In this document: positions 33,719 to 43,272 of the stretch, one piece after another
Numbering within the stretch: the first letter of the stretch is position 1
How the letters are laid out: each line of letters begins with the position of its first letter
Notes under the pieces: generated by a model
Database searches by the model: none
Seen by the model: only the letters and a program-made list of their open reading frames with translations
Told to the model about the DNA's origin: nothing
Origin: Ruminococcus sp.
GTDB taxonomy: Bacteria > Bacillota > Clostridia > Oscillospirales > Acutalibacteraceae
Length of the DNA: 60,835 bases
Assembly (NCBI GenBank): GCA_017404665.1
Contig: JAFRBX010000061.1
Coordinates: forward strand, 1-60,835
Direction: 5' to 3'
Translations under genes and position numbers: made by a program

Positions 33719-33747
33719 ACTATATCACAGTCAACAGATAAATACAA
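33719..33747 (-). promoter_or_regulatory. Predicted promoter of the 74-residue gene
   Basis: On the minus strand TTGTAT (33747-33742), 17-bp spacer, TATAGT (33724-33719). Confidence 0.5.
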
Positions 33748-33775
33748 CCGGTATTTGTAAACAAATTCAATCGGT

Positions 33776-33818
33776 CCGGTCGAGATTGCCACACCCCGCA
33801 AGGGGGCTCGCAATGACG
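33776..33818. repeat. GAGATTGCC/CGCAATGAC repeat, copy 8
   Basis: GGTCGAGATTGCC to CTCGCAATGAC, with a CCCCGCAAGGGGG centre; just after the stop of the 765-residue gene. Confidence 0.7.
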
Positions 33819-33824
33819 ATTACA

Positions 33825-36122
33825 TTATGTATTGAACATCGAGAACATCCTGCCGAAGCGCTCGAAGGAGGCTTCCGCGCCCGCGACATAGTTGCCGGGA
33901 TACCAGTAGGCGTAGACCAGCCCCATGTTGATGAACAGGCAGGCAAATAGCATGATCAGCAAAAGGTGCTCATAGATACGCTTTGCGTCCTTGCCCTTGA
34001 TATTGCGGTAGAACAGGAACATCACGAGGAAAGCGCCCGTGAGCATCTGCCACGCGAAATCCATCATGTAGCGCGTACCGTAGCCGGACTCCCAGATGGA
34101 CGCGATGATGACGCAAGGGGCGATCAGCGCCGCCGCGCCGAACAGTACTGCTGCGCGAGCGCGCTTTTCTTTATCTACAAACTTGAGCGCGAATGGAGAC
34201 GCAAAGAGGAAGAAGGTGGGCAGCGCGCGGTACAGCAGACCCGCGCCGTTGTTGGTCGCCTCAAAGTAGTAACCGTTGACGCCGAGCTTAGAGAGCGTGC
34301 TGTGGACATAGGGGAACTCGCCCGTGAAGGACGGCGGCGCAAAGAGATAATCAAAGAAACCGATCGCGGAAAGCTGGGTATGGAACTCGGTATGGGTGAA
34401 ATCGTTGATGGTCAGCGAGTAGGCGATGCCGAAATCGGTAAAGGAGCCGAAGCGCGCGTAGTTATAGAGCATCTGTGCGCCGCCGATCACGACGAACGGC
34501 AGCAGCGCCGCGATCAAATATTTGACATAGGATGACTTTTCGCTTTTACTGCGTTTCAGCTTCAAAACTCCCGCGACGATGAATACCAGCGCGACAATAC
34601 ACCATACGGCGGTCGTCGGACGGCAGGTCACCGCGATCGAGAGAAACAGCGAGGACAGCGCCGCACGCAGGGGTCTGACAGGCTCCTTATCGCTGCCGAT
34701 CACGTTGGACGATACAAGGAAATACGCGCCTATGATCGTAAAGCAGAAGCCGGAGCTTTGGGCGATCTCATAGAAGTTCGCCATCACGGTGCAATACCAC
34801 ACGCCGCAGGAGGCGTAGATCATGACAAGCGCCGCGGTATACATCGACAGCGGGATATCCTTGAACAGCTTTTTCATCAGCACATAGAAGGTCATGCCGA
34901 GGAAGATCAGCGCGAGCGTATTGAACAGCACCACACCAGGCAGACTCGCCAGATAATGCCCCGTCAACAGGTGATACGGCAGATACAGCAGGATCACGGG
35001 ACCGACGCCGTAGTAGGAATAATACTTGCCGTCATACAGAACATGGTCCCATTTGGCGCTGATGTTCTGCTCCGCGCGCGCCGACCAGTCATAGGGATTC
35101 TCCATGCTCAGCAGGTCTGTTCCGGGCTTGTCCTTGAGCTCGACCTGACCCGATTCAAACGCGTCTACCAGCTCCTGCGTGATCTGGTTGCCGGAGCTTT
35201 GGTTAAAGTCGGTCGCGGAATCCAGCCCGACAGAGGACAGAATCAGCGAAATGATCACCATGATCAGTACGATGACTGCCGTCACCGCCTTTGTCGTCTG
35301 CGGGCGGTCTCCCAGCGCCTTGCGGAAATTCACGCTGCGCTTGAACAGCCGGACAAAGGCAACGCCGAGCAGAATCAGCAAAAAGCGCAGGTAGGAAAAA
35401 TGCGCGGGGACATCCGCGTTCAGCGTCACGCCGCTGAGGGTCACGACATTATTCTTGAGATCCTTCAGATTGATCCTTATTTTACTGACTTTTCCGGAGA
35501 AATCACAGACGATATACTTTGTCTGCTCGATATCGTTGAACACCGAGCCCGTGACCAGACCCGAGCGCAGATAGTAGGAGGCGTTGGTCTCGTCGGAAAA
35601 GTCGATAGAATAATCGGTTTTATACGCGGTACCCTTCAAATCAAGCTTGATGACGCCGATCTTTTGATCGAGGTTCAAAAACTCAATAGACGCGGTTTCC
35701 GCAGTGGTGCGCAGATCGCTGCCGCTCTGCGTCATATCTGAAACCGCCGCGGCGCTCATATCAAGGGGCGTTTCTTCATAGCCGCCCTTCCACAAATGAT
35801 AGCTGTTGAAATTGAAGCAGATCGCTTCGAGCAGCAGGACGACCAGCATCGCCTTCGCCGTATATTTCGCAAAGTCTCTGACGTTGTCCTTTCTGATGCG
35901 GTCGGCAAAGACGGATATCACAAAGCTCAGCGCCGTGAAGATCGCAACGCCTATCCCGAGCGAACGCAGATAAGGCGCGGCGATCGCCGCGACAAGAGAG
36001 AGCACTACCGCCGCGCCGCAGGAGATCAGCCGCACGGGCTTGGTATATTTTCTCTCTTTGAGGATACTCGAAACGGCAAATATCAACAGCGAGAGTATCG
36101 CAAATATAAAGATGATTTTCAT
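33825..36122 (-). CDS. Large polytopic membrane protein, GT-C-like
   Basis: This 765-residue protein has several hydrophobic helices at the N-terminus (2-120), a predicted extracellular beta-rich domain (about 125-235), and a long set of further helices (250-760). Loops contain Tyr/Trp-rich segments (YYSYYGVGPVILLYLPY, WYPGNYV). The layout is that of GT-C type lipid-linked sugar transferases or YfhO-like proteins, but no diagnostic motif is certain, so this is a structural guess. It is monocistronic between repeats. Confidence 0.6.
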   Translation of the reverse strand: MKIIFIFAILSLLIFAVSSILKERKYTKPVRLISCGAAVVLSLVAAIAAPYLRSLGIGVAIFTALSFVISVFADRIRKDNVRDFAKYTAKAMLVVLLLEAICFNFNSYHLWKGGYEETPLDMSAAAVSDMTQSGSDLRTTAETASIEFLNLDQKIGVIKLDLKGTAYKTDYSIDFSDETNASYYLRSGLVTGSVFNDIEQTKYIVCDFSGKVSKIRINLKDLKNNVVTLSGVTLNADVPAHFSYLRFLLILLGVAFVRLFKRSVNFRKALGDRPQTTKAVTAVIVLIMVIISLILSSVGLDSATDFNQSSGNQITQELVDAFESGQVELKDKPGTDLLSMENPYDWSARAEQNISAKWDHVLYDGKYYSYYGVGPVILLYLPYHLLTGHYLASLPGVVLFNTLALIFLGMTFYVLMKKLFKDIPLSMYTAALVMIYASCGVWYCTVMANFYEIAQSSGFCFTIIGAYFLVSSNVIGSDKEPVRPLRAALSSLFLSIAVTCRPTTAVWCIVALVFIVAGVLKLKRSKSEKSSYVKYLIAALLPFVVIGGAQMLYNYARFGSFTDFGIAYSLTINDFTHTEFHTQLSAIGFFDYLFAPPSFTGEFPYVHSTLSKLGVNGYYFEATNNGAGLLYRALPTFFLFASPFALKFVDKEKRARAAVLFGAAALIAPCVIIASIWESGYGTRYMMDFAWQMLTGAFLVMFLFYRNIKGKDAKRIYEHLLLIMLFACLFINMGLVYAYWYPGNYVAGAEASFERFGRMFSMFNT

Positions 36123-36160
36123 ATGATCCTCCGTCTGATATTGTTATCATCCGCTTTTCC

Positions 36161-36242
36161 GTAGGGACGAGCATTGCTCGTCCGCCGGTAGAAGCGTTAC
36201 GATCCTATCTATAGTTTCCGTATCGGAAATGTCCGTCCCTAC
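36161..36242. repeat. GTAGGGAC-ended palindromic element, copy 2 (82 bp)
   Basis: GTAGGGACGAGCATTGCTCG begins and GTCCGTCCCTAC ends the element. Its right end supplies the TAG stop codon of the minus-strand ogg gene (36239-36241). Confidence 0.75.
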
Positions 36243-37072
36243 AAAAACAAATCCTGATGTGTGCGGGAATAATGAAAAATGTACTGCTGGGCGATCCCGG
36301 CGTACCGCCCGAAAGCCTTTGGCTCCAGCCCCGGGAACAGCACCGCCATCGCGCGCTTCATCCATACATCCAGCGGAAAGCCGTCCAGTCGATGCAGCCC
36401 GTAGAGCAACACGCAGTCGGCAACCTTGACGCCGACGCCCGTGATCTGCATCAGCGCCGCTCTTGCCTCGTCATACGGTAACGTACGCAGGCTCTCCAAA
36501 ACCACCGTACCGTCGGCAACCTTGCGCGCCGCGTCGATAATATAGCGGTGGCGGAAGCCTGCGCGGATCGGAGCGAGGTCATCGGGCGACAGCGCCGCCA
36601 AGCGTTCTACGGTCGAGAAAGCATATCGGATACGGGAAGCATCGCCATTTGTACCGATGATCGGCTCCCCAAAATTCACACACAGCCGCTCCACGATGCC
36701 CGTTATCCGCTTGATGTTGTTGTTCTGTGAGATGATGAAGCTGATCAGCGCCTCGAACGGCTCCTGATCGAGGATGCGTATTCCGGGCGCATAGCGCGCC
36801 GCCTCGGCAAGCGTCGGATGGATCGCGCTCAGCTCGCGCTTGACCTCGCTGTAATCCAAGCCGAGGTCGAAGTAATCGTGCCACAGGGAACGGTCGGCTT
36901 CGTCGGCGCCGTCGATTATCAAACGATCTCCGTCCATCGATACCCGTGCCGCTTTGCCGCGAACGACGCCGGCAAAGCTGCCGTCAGTCTGTTCCTTCCA
37001 CCGAAAGCACTGACCACAGTCGAGCGTTTCGCGCAGATCAAGATCATGCACATTTTCAAAGACAATACCCAT
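36239..37072 (-). CDS. ogg: 8-oxoguanine DNA glycosylase
   Basis: This 277-residue protein has the OGG layout: an N-terminal domain (DCGQCFRW) followed by a helix-hairpin-helix-GPD domain. ITGVGVKVADCVLLYG contains the catalytic Lys and FPLDVWMKR the conserved Asp. It excises 8-oxoguanine and nicks the strand. AAGG lies upstream of the ATG. Its stop codon is provided by the flanking repeat element, so the last residues (QDLFL) lie at the repeat border. Confidence 0.92.
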   Translation of the reverse strand: MGIVFENVHDLDLRETLDCGQCFRWKEQTDGSFAGVVRGKAARVSMDGDRLIIDGADEADRSLWHDYFDLGLDYSEVKRELSAIHPTLAEAARYAPGIRILDQEPFEALISFIISQNNNIKRITGIVERLCVNFGEPIIGTNGDASRIRYAFSTVERLAALSPDDLAPIRAGFRHRYIIDAARKVADGTVVLESLRTLPYDEARAALMQITGVGVKVADCVLLYGLHRLDGFPLDVWMKRAMAVLFPGLEPKAFGRYAGIAQQYIFHYSRTHQDLFL

Positions 37073-37148
37073 ATTAAACCTTTTTTCAAAAATTATAAAA
37101 ACAGTATATCATATTCCAAATCAATATGCTATAATAATTTTAAAATAT

Positions 37149-37191
37149 TCGGTTGAGATTGCCGCGGCACATGAATGTACCTCGCAATGAC
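37149..37191. repeat. GAGATTGCC/CGCAATGAC repeat, copy 9
   Basis: CGGTTGAGATTGCC to CTCGCAATGAC. An extended -10 (TGCTATAAT, ending 37135) upstream makes it part of the next gene's leader. Confidence 0.75.
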
Positions 37192-37212
37192 GATTTGTTT
37201 CAGGAGGCGCCT

Positions 37213-37914
37213 ATGAAACCGAACATCACCACCATTCCGATCACCGACCTTTTCACCGAAACAGAAGGCTGCCCGATCTGCCGTATGTATGGCATGCTCG
37301 AGGAGCAGTATGTCGAATTCATCACCGGCGACGCAATGATGGCGCCCGACGTGCGCGTACAAACCAACAAAACCGGCTTTTGCCACCGTCACTTCTCAAT
37401 GATGGTCAATCACGGTCCGCGCCTGTCGAACGCCCTGCTGCTGCAGACCCATATCGACGAGCTGCGCAAAAAGGCGTTTCCGAAGAAGAACACCGACGCT
37501 CCCGATAAAAAGATGCTCGCCGCCATCCGCGAGAACGCGCATACCTGCTACCTGTGCGACCGCATCGATCGCGATATCCTTCACCTGCTGGCGACGGTTT
37601 ACGTGCAGTACGGTCAGGACGAAAAGCTCCGCACACAGTATAAGGCGCAGGATTTCATCTGTCTTGACCACTACGCACTGATCATGGCGAACTTCAACAA
37701 AAAGGCGATGGACAAAAAATGTGCAAACGATTTTTTTGAAGCGACCAACGCGCTTTCTAAGGGCTATATGGACACGCTGTATGACGACGTGACGCATTTC
37801 ACCACCATGTTCGACTACCGCAATCAGGGCAAGGATTATAAAAACAGCAAGGACGCCATCGAGCGCAGTGTGCGCTTTCTGACGTCTTATCCGGTGGATG
37901 AAAATCTGAAATGA
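37213..37914 (+). CDS. Cysteine-pair protein, DUF6062-like
   Basis: This 233-residue cytoplasmic protein has two similar halves, each with a CxxC and a Cys/His: GCPICRMYG (~residue 19) with FCHRHF (~57), and CYLCDRID (~115) with CLDHY (~153). This suggests two zinc sites or a disulfide-reactive core. It resembles DUF6062 proteins as I recall them; the activity is unknown. The start at 37213 has CAGGAGG upstream; earlier ATGs lie in a repeat. Confidence 0.7.
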   Translation: MKPNITTIPITDLFTETEGCPICRMYGMLEEQYVEFITGDAMMAPDVRVQTNKTGFCHRHFSMMVNHGPRLSNALLLQTHIDELRKKAFPKKNTDAPDKKMLAAIRENAHTCYLCDRIDRDILHLLATVYVQYGQDEKLRTQYKAQDFICLDHYALIMANFNKKAMDKKCANDFFEATNALSKGYMDTLYDDVTHFTTMFDYRNQGKDYKNSKDAIERSVRFLTSYPVDENLK

Positions 37915-37955
37915 AGCCTTTACAACAATGTTTACGATACTGATGTTCACGCATA

Positions 37956-37994
37956 AAAAATAACCGCCCCTCTTCCAAAAGCGCGGTTATTTTT
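37956..37994. terminator. Terminator between convergent genes
   Basis: AAAAATAACCGC (37956-37967) pairs with GCGGTTATTTTT (37983-37994), with T-runs in both directions. A second weak structure lies at 38003-38030. Confidence 0.8.
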
Positions 37995-38073
37995 AATCCA
38001 CTTTAGAGGCTAACCGTCTATCGGATAGCTCCTTGTATTTATATTATAACAGATGTTTCATCAATGTCAAGCG

Positions 38074-38961
38074 TCAAAAATGCTTATACATTTTTAATAA
38101 GTCACCGTCGACGATTCCGAGTGAGAGAAAGGCTCCCTGCCTGTCCTTCACGCGGAATATTTTTTTGTCTGCGGCATTATTTTTCAGCGCGGTGCGAGCG
38201 ATATCGAGCGGATTGCCGTTTTTGAAGCGGTGCGCCTGTTTGTCGCTGACCACAAGCTCTTCATAGCACATAAAGATACTTTCCACGCTGTGAAGATAAT
38301 CGGTTTCACCGTTTTCGATCTTTCGGCGCAGCTCGTCGAGCGTCAGACAATCGTCAAGCTCATAGCCGCAGGCTTCATACCTGACCAGATCGGTCATCAC
38401 GCCGACCGTTCCGAGCGACCGCGCCAAGTCGTCGATCAGGGTGCGGATGTAGGTGCCGCCCGAACAGAAGATATCGAGCCGTCCGCTCTGGGTGCTCTTG
38501 TCAAAAGATACAAGCTCCAGTGAGTAGACTGTTACCGTCCGCGGACGCCGCTCTACCTGTTTGCCCTCGCGGGCGTACTGGTAGAGACGTTTTCCGCCCA
38601 CGCTGACGGCGGAGTACATCGGCGGGAGCTGCTGTATCTCCCCCCGAAAGGAGCCGAGGGCTCTTTTTATCTCTTCTTCAGTGACGTGAGCGGGTTTTTC
38701 TTCAATAATCTCTCCCCATATATCGAGGGTATCGGTCGCAGCGCCGAATTTAAAATCAGCGCAGTATTTTTTATCGTGACAGGGAATGATATCCTGCGCC
38801 TTAGTCGCGGTACCCAGCAGCACCGGCAGCACACCGGTTGCGTTGGGGTCGAGGGTGCCGGTATGACCGACCTTCCTCACGCCCGTCAGCTTGCGCACGA
38901 CCGCAACGACGTCAAAGGAAGTGAAATCCTTTTCCTTTTTGATCAGGATGACGCCGTTCAT
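38074..38961 (-). CDS. truB: tRNA pseudouridine(55) synthase
   Basis: This 295-residue enzyme makes pseudouridine 55 in the T-arm of tRNAs. The catalytic block VGHTGTLDPNATGVLPV contains Asp38. GGTYIRTLIDDLARSLG near residue 175 is the conserved RNA/uridine pocket. A C-terminal PUA-like part follows. It overlaps nrnA by 4 bp at the end of the rimP-nusA-infB cluster. Confidence 0.95.
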   Translation of the reverse strand: MNGVILIKKEKDFTSFDVVAVVRKLTGVRKVGHTGTLDPNATGVLPVLLGTATKAQDIIPCHDKKYCADFKFGAATDTLDIWGEIIEEKPAHVTEEEIKRALGSFRGEIQQLPPMYSAVSVGGKRLYQYAREGKQVERRPRTVTVYSLELVSFDKSTQSGRLDIFCSGGTYIRTLIDDLARSLGTVGVMTDLVRYEACGYELDDCLTLDELRRKIENGETDYLHSVESIFMCYEELVVSDKQAHRFKNGNPLDIARTALKNNAADKKIFRVKDRQGAFLSLGIVDGDLLKMYKHF

Positions 38962-39905
38962 CGCAAGAATTCCTCAGCCGCGTCGATCAGCAGCTTCTTG
39001 ACAGTACCCAAATCGCCCTCGATCGAGCAGCCTGCCGCCGCGGGATGTCCGCCGCCGCCGAATTGCTGACAAAACGCGGACGCGTCGATCCCGTCGTTGG
39101 TACGGACGGAAACCTTGAAGACGCCGCCTTCCTTTTCACGCATGGTGATGCCCATCTTCACGCCCTCGATACGGCGCGGGATGTTGGCAAGCCCTTCCAT
39201 TTCATCGTCGCCCGTCCCCAGCGCCTCGCACATTGCGAGAGTGGTATACACAACAGCGCATTTACCGCCCGCGTAAAACTCCATGGTCTTGTAGATCATG
39301 CGCTCCATCTTGACCTTCGCGCGGGTCTTGATCACAAAATTGATGTTGTTGATCTCCCGCCAGTCGCAGTACGGCATCACGGACGCCGCGATATGATGAG
39401 TCCGCGGGGTAGTGTTAGTATACACAAAGCATCCGGTATCGGTAGAGATACCGGTATAGATGCCGCCGGCGATGTCCTCGTCGGGCTCGACATGCAGCAG
39501 CTGCAAAAGCTGCCAGATAATCTCTGCCGCTGCAGCCGCGGTACTGTCAACATAGCGATTGTCCGCCTCGATCGAATTGGTGCCGTGATGATCGATGCAC
39601 AGATCGATATGATCCACGCCGTCCATCACACTGTCACCCAGCAGCGTAGGCGCGGCAACGTCGACACTGATAATGTACTGCGGTACAAAGTCCTGCTCCT
39701 CGTAGTTTTTCACCAGATAGGTGAACTTGGAGGGCAGCTTGCCGTCTACGGCAACATTTGCTTTTTTCCCAAGCCTGCGCAGGGCGAACGCCAGCGCGTA
39801 GCCGCTGCCGAGACAGTCGCCGTCCGGATAGCTGTGCGTCAAAATTTTAAAGTTGTCATGCTCCGCGAGCAGCGAAGCGGCTTCGTTAAGCGTTATCTCC
39901 CTCAT
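38958..39905 (-). CDS. nrnA: DHH-DHHA1 phosphoesterase NrnA
   Basis: This 315-residue protein matches NrnA, a bifunctional nanoRNase and pAp phosphatase. It has HSYPDGDCLGS (metal site), the DHH motif in CIDHHGTNS near residue 105 and the DHHA1 motif GGGGHPAAAG near residue 290. It recycles short RNAs left by RNA decay. The start at 39905 is chosen for AGGAGG six bases upstream; it overlaps rbfA. Confidence 0.93.
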   Translation of the reverse strand: MREITLNEAASLLAEHDNFKILTHSYPDGDCLGSGYALAFALRRLGKKANVAVDGKLPSKFTYLVKNYEEQDFVPQYIISVDVAAPTLLGDSVMDGVDHIDLCIDHHGTNSIEADNRYVDSTAAAAAEIIWQLLQLLHVEPDEDIAGGIYTGISTDTGCFVYTNTTPRTHHIAASVMPYCDWREINNINFVIKTRAKVKMERMIYKTMEFYAGGKCAVVYTTLAMCEALGTGDDEMEGLANIPRRIEGVKMGITMREKEGGVFKVSVRTNDGIDASAFCQQFGGGGHPAAAGCSIEGDLGTVKKLLIDAAEEFLR

Positions 39906-40272
39906 CAGAGTCCTCCTCGTCATCATGAGAGATATCCAAGCTGTTCAGGATACGGGATATCTCAGCGCTGTACTCGATGGAGTCGGTGGGTGTGAAGATC
40001 AGCTCGGGCACATGTCTGAGCCTGAGTCTGTGTCCCAGCTCTCTGCGGATAAAGCCCGAAGCGCTTTTCAGCCCCTTGACCGCCGCCTTCGATGCGTCCA
40101 AGCCCTCCAGCGCGCTGACATACACCGTGCAGTAGGAGAGATCATTGGTAACCTCTACGCGCACGATGGACAAAAAGCATGCATTCACCCTGGGGTCCTT
40201 GAGTTCACGGAAGATCGCCGTCAGCTCGCGCTTAACGTCCTCGGTGATCCTGTCTATTTTATGATTAGCCAT
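39886..40272 (-). CDS. rbfA: 30S ribosome-binding factor RbfA
   Basis: This 128-residue protein has the small KH-like RbfA fold with the LKDPRVNACFLSIVRVEVTNDL pattern. It helps mature the 16S rRNA 5' end in the 30S subunit. The C-terminal tail is acidic (DISHDDEEDSDEGDN). It follows infB by 9 bp and overlaps nrnA by 20 bp, a standard cluster order. Confidence 0.95.
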   Translation of the reverse strand: MANHKIDRITEDVKRELTAIFRELKDPRVNACFLSIVRVEVTNDLSYCTVYVSALEGLDASKAAVKGLKSASGFIRRELGHRLRLRHVPELIFTPTDSIEYSAEISRILNSLDISHDDEEDSDEGDNA

Positions 40273-40281
40273 AGTAATTCC

Positions 40282-42690
40282 TTAATCTTCTCTGTATTCC
40301 TCGATGGTGAACACCTCGAAGATGTCGCCTTCCTTGATATCGTTGTATTTTTCGAGACCGATACCGCACTCGTAGCCTTCAGCGACCTCTTTGACGCTGT
40401 CCTTGAAGCGCTGGAGAGAAGCGATGGTGTCGTCAGCGATGATGATGCCGTCGCGTACGACGCGGACGCCCGCGCCGCGCTGGATCTTACCGCTCTTAAC
40501 ATAGCAGCCGGCGATGTTGCCGACAGACTTGATACGGATGACGCTGCGCACCTCGGCGGTACCGAGGATGACTTCTCTGGTCTTGGGAGCGAGCATACCC
40601 TTCATCGCACTCTCGATCTCTTCTATGCAGTCGTAGATGACGCGGTACATACGCATATCCACGCCGTCGCGCTCGGCGTTCGCCTGAGCGGTGGCGTCGG
40701 GTCGTACGTTGAAGCCGACGATGATCGCGTTAGAAGCGTTCGCCAGCATGACGTCGGACTCGTTGACAGCACCCACAGCGCCGTGGATAATGTTGACGCG
40801 CACCTCGTCGTTCGAGAGCTTCTCGAGGCTCTGGCGTACCGCTTCTACGGAGCCCTGTACGTCTGCCTTGACGATGATTTTCAGCTCCTTGACCTCGCCG
40901 AGCTTCATCTGATCGAAGAGGTTGTCGAGGGTGACCTTGGTGCGGGCGTTGAACTCGGCTTCCTTCGCCTCGTGCTTGCGCTGTTCGACCAGCTCGCGCG
41001 CCAGACGCTCGTCGGTAACGGCGTTAAAGGTATCGCCGCCGGTGGGGACGTCGTCTAAACCGGTGATCTCAACGGGGATGGAGGGACCTGCGCTCTCGAC
41101 GCGGCGGCCCTTATCGTCCGTCATGGCACGGACATGACCGACCGCCATGCCGGCTACCACGACGTCGCCGGTGTGCAGGGTGCCGTTCTGTATGAGGATG
41201 GAGGCGATGGGACCTCTGCCCTTATCCAGACGCGCTTCGATGACCGTACCCTTGGCGGCGCGGTCGGGATTCGCCTTGAGTTCTTTCATGTCGGCTACCA
41301 GCAGAACCATTTCGAGCAGATCGTCGATGCCCATGCCGGTCTTGGCGGATACGGGCACACAGGGCGTATCGCCGCCCCACTCCTCGGGAACCAGCTCATA
41401 CTCGGTGAGCTGCTGTCTGACGCGGTCGGGATTCGCGCCGGGCTTATCCATTTTATTGATCGCGACGATGACGGAAACGCCCGCCGCCTTCGCGTGGTTG
41501 ATCGCTTCGACCGTCTGCGGCATGATACCGTCGTCCGCTGCAACGACAAGGATCGCGATATCGGTGACCTGAGCGCCGCGCGCGCGCATGGTGGTGAACG
41601 CTTCGTGACCGGGGGTGTCGAGGAAGGTGATGTCGCGGTCATTGATGTTGACGCGGTACGCGCCGATATGCTGGGTGATGCCGCCCGCCTCGGTGGCAGT
41701 GACGTGCGCGTTGCGGATGTAATCGAGCAGCGAGGTCTTGCCGTGGTCGACGTGACCCATGACGACAACGACCGGAGCGCGCTCGATCAGGTTCTCATCG
41801 CTGTCCTCGCTGTCGTCGATGATGCGCTCTTCGATCGTGACGACGACTTCCTTCTCGACCTTCGCGTGGAACTCCATCGCGATCAGGGAGGCGGTGTCGA
41901 AGTCGACGACGTCGTTCGCGGTGACCATCGTGCCCATCAGGAACGCCTTTTTGACGACCTCGGCTACGGTCGCCTTAAGCTTTAAGGCGAGATCGCCGAT
42001 CGAGATCTCGTTGGGGATCAGGACGGTCATCTTTTTCGCCTTGCGCTCTTTCTCGATACGCGCCATACGCTCGCGCTCGGTTTCGCGCTTGGCGGAACGG
42101 CGGTTCTTCTGCTTAGAGCGCTGGTTGATCTTCTGCTTCTTTGAGGACATGTTATTCTCGTTCTTCACCTTATCGAGAGCGAGATCATCATACTTCTGGT
42201 TATAGCGGTCGACGTTGACCTCCGCGGCGCCGGTATCGACGATACGGCCGGTACCGCGCTTAGATTTGATCTCTGATTTGAGATCGATCTCGGCGGTCTT
42301 GTCGGGCTTTTCCTTCTTAGGCTGCGCGGACTTTGCGGGCTGTTCTTTGCCGGCCTTTTTCGCAGATTCGGGGCGAAGCTTATCCTTCTCCGCCTCGCGG
42401 CGGCGCTTTTCTTCCTCGCGGCGCTGCTTTTCTTCCTCGCGGCGCTTTTCAGCCTCTTCCTCCTGCTTCTTGATCGCGTCGTCACGCACCGCAAAGTAAG
42501 CGGACAGGTCGGAAACCGCGTTTTTCTGTGTAAAGTAATCGAAGATGAAGTTCAGCTCATCCTCCGTCAGGGCAGTCATCGCCTTTTTATCGACGCCGAG
42601 CTTATCCTTCAGTACGGTGATAAGCTCCTTAGTCGTGACGTCAAGGTCAGTCGCCACCTCTTTGACTTTATATTTAATCATAATAGCCAT
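40282..42690 (-). CDS. infB: Translation initiation factor IF-2
   Basis: This 802-residue GTPase brings initiator tRNA to the 30S subunit. The N-terminal IF2-N domain (residues 1-50) is followed by a long charged Lys/Glu/Arg linker (~85-220), a second IF2-N domain, and the G domain with [17 protein letters not shown] (G1), [15 protein letters not shown] (G3) and [10 protein letters not shown] (G4), then domains II-IV. AGGAGG precedes the ATG at 42690. Confidence 0.97.
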   Translation of the reverse strand: MAIMIKYKVKEVATDLDVTTKELITVLKDKLGVDKKAMTALTEDELNFIFDYFTQKNAVSDLSAYFAVRDDAIKKQEEEAEKRREEEKQRREEEKRRREAEKDKLRPESAKKAGKEQPAKSAQPKKEKPDKTAEIDLKSEIKSKRGTGRIVDTGAAEVNVDRYNQKYDDLALDKVKNENNMSSKKQKINQRSKQKNRRSAKRETERERMARIEKERKAKKMTVLIPNEISIGDLALKLKATVAEVVKKAFLMGTMVTANDVVDFDTASLIAMEFHAKVEKEVVVTIEERIIDDSEDSDENLIERAPVVVVMGHVDHGKTSLLDYIRNAHVTATEAGGITQHIGAYRVNINDRDITFLDTPGHEAFTTMRARGAQVTDIAILVVAADDGIMPQTVEAINHAKAAGVSVIVAINKMDKPGANPDRVRQQLTEYELVPEEWGGDTPCVPVSAKTGMGIDDLLEMVLLVADMKELKANPDRAAKGTVIEARLDKGRGPIASILIQNGTLHTGDVVVAGMAVGHVRAMTDDKGRRVESAGPSIPVEITGLDDVPTGGDTFNAVTDERLARELVEQRKHEAKEAEFNARTKVTLDNLFDQMKLGEVKELKIIVKADVQGSVEAVRQSLEKLSNDEVRVNIIHGAVGAVNESDVMLANASNAIIVGFNVRPDATAQANAERDGVDMRMYRVIYDCIEEIESAMKGMLAPKTREVILGTAEVRSVIRIKSVGNIAGCYVKSGKIQRGAGVRVVRDGIIIADDTIASLQRFKDSVKEVAEGYECGIGLEKYNDIKEGDIFEVFTIEEYRED

Positions 42691-42702
42691 GGTAATTCCT
42701 CC

Positions 42703-43005
42703 TTAGTTGATAAGATCGAGAATCTTTTCGGCAAAGCCTGTATCCGTGGTGCAGATAATCCCGCAGTGCTTTCCGAGCGCATAGCTGAGCTCTTCCTTGC
42801 CGCGGGAGAGCCGGAGAACAGGAATGTTATGTTCCCGTGCCGCTCTGAGCACCTGCTTTAAGCTGTTTTCGGATACGTCCGATGCGTAAAGCACCAATAC
42901 TGCTTTATCCTCATTTACCGCCTTCGTGACGGTATCGGCTCCGGATATCAACCGGCCGGCACGTTTGCATATGCCGAGAAAGCTCAGCAGTCTGTCGTCA
43001 TTCAC
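42703..43005 (-). CDS. ylxQ: L7Ae-family RNA-binding protein YlxQ
   Basis: This 100-residue protein has the ribosomal L7Ae/L30e fold (LGICKRAGRLISGADTVTKAV; LVLYASDVSENSLKQ). Such YlxQ proteins may bind K-turn RNAs. It overlaps ylxR by 8 bp in the nusA-infB operon. Confidence 0.93.
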   Translation of the reverse strand: MNDDRLLSFLGICKRAGRLISGADTVTKAVNEDKAVLVLYASDVSENSLKQVLRAAREHNIPVLRLSRGKEELSYALGKHCGIICTTDTGFAEKILDLIN

Positions 43006-43261
43006 TGAGTTCTCTCCTTAACGCGTCGTAAATCTCAGGCTCGATCGCTGCCGAAAAAGCGCGTTCCAGCCGTTTCGCCTTCTGCGCCTTGTTCAGACAC
43101 TCCTCGCTTTTACATATATACGCGCCCCTGCCGGGCTTTTTGCCCACAAGGTCTACGGAAATCTCGCCTTCCTTATTGCGTACGATGCGGACCAGCGTGC
43201 GCTTGTCCTTCATCTCACCGCAGCCGACGCATTTTCTAAGCGGTATTTTTCGCTCTGCCAT
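42998..43261 (-). CDS. ylxR: YlxR / RnpM RNA-binding protein
   Basis: This 87-residue DUF448 protein begins with KCVGCGEMKDKRTLVRIVR and contains GRGAYIC, the family signatures. Homologues (RnpM) bind RNA and modulate RNase P; others are nucleoid-associated. It lies between nusA and ylxQ as in other Firmicutes. Confidence 0.94.
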   Translation of the reverse strand: MAERKIPLRKCVGCGEMKDKRTLVRIVRNKEGEISVDLVGKKPGRGAYICKSEECLNKAQKAKRLERAFSAAIEPEIYDALRRELSE

Positions 43262-43272
43262 AAAGCTTCTCC

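Noticed and set aside
39853-41058. Open frame of 401 codons opposite infB/rbfA/nrnA
   Set aside because: Antisense to a conserved gene cluster with certain identities; composition artefact.
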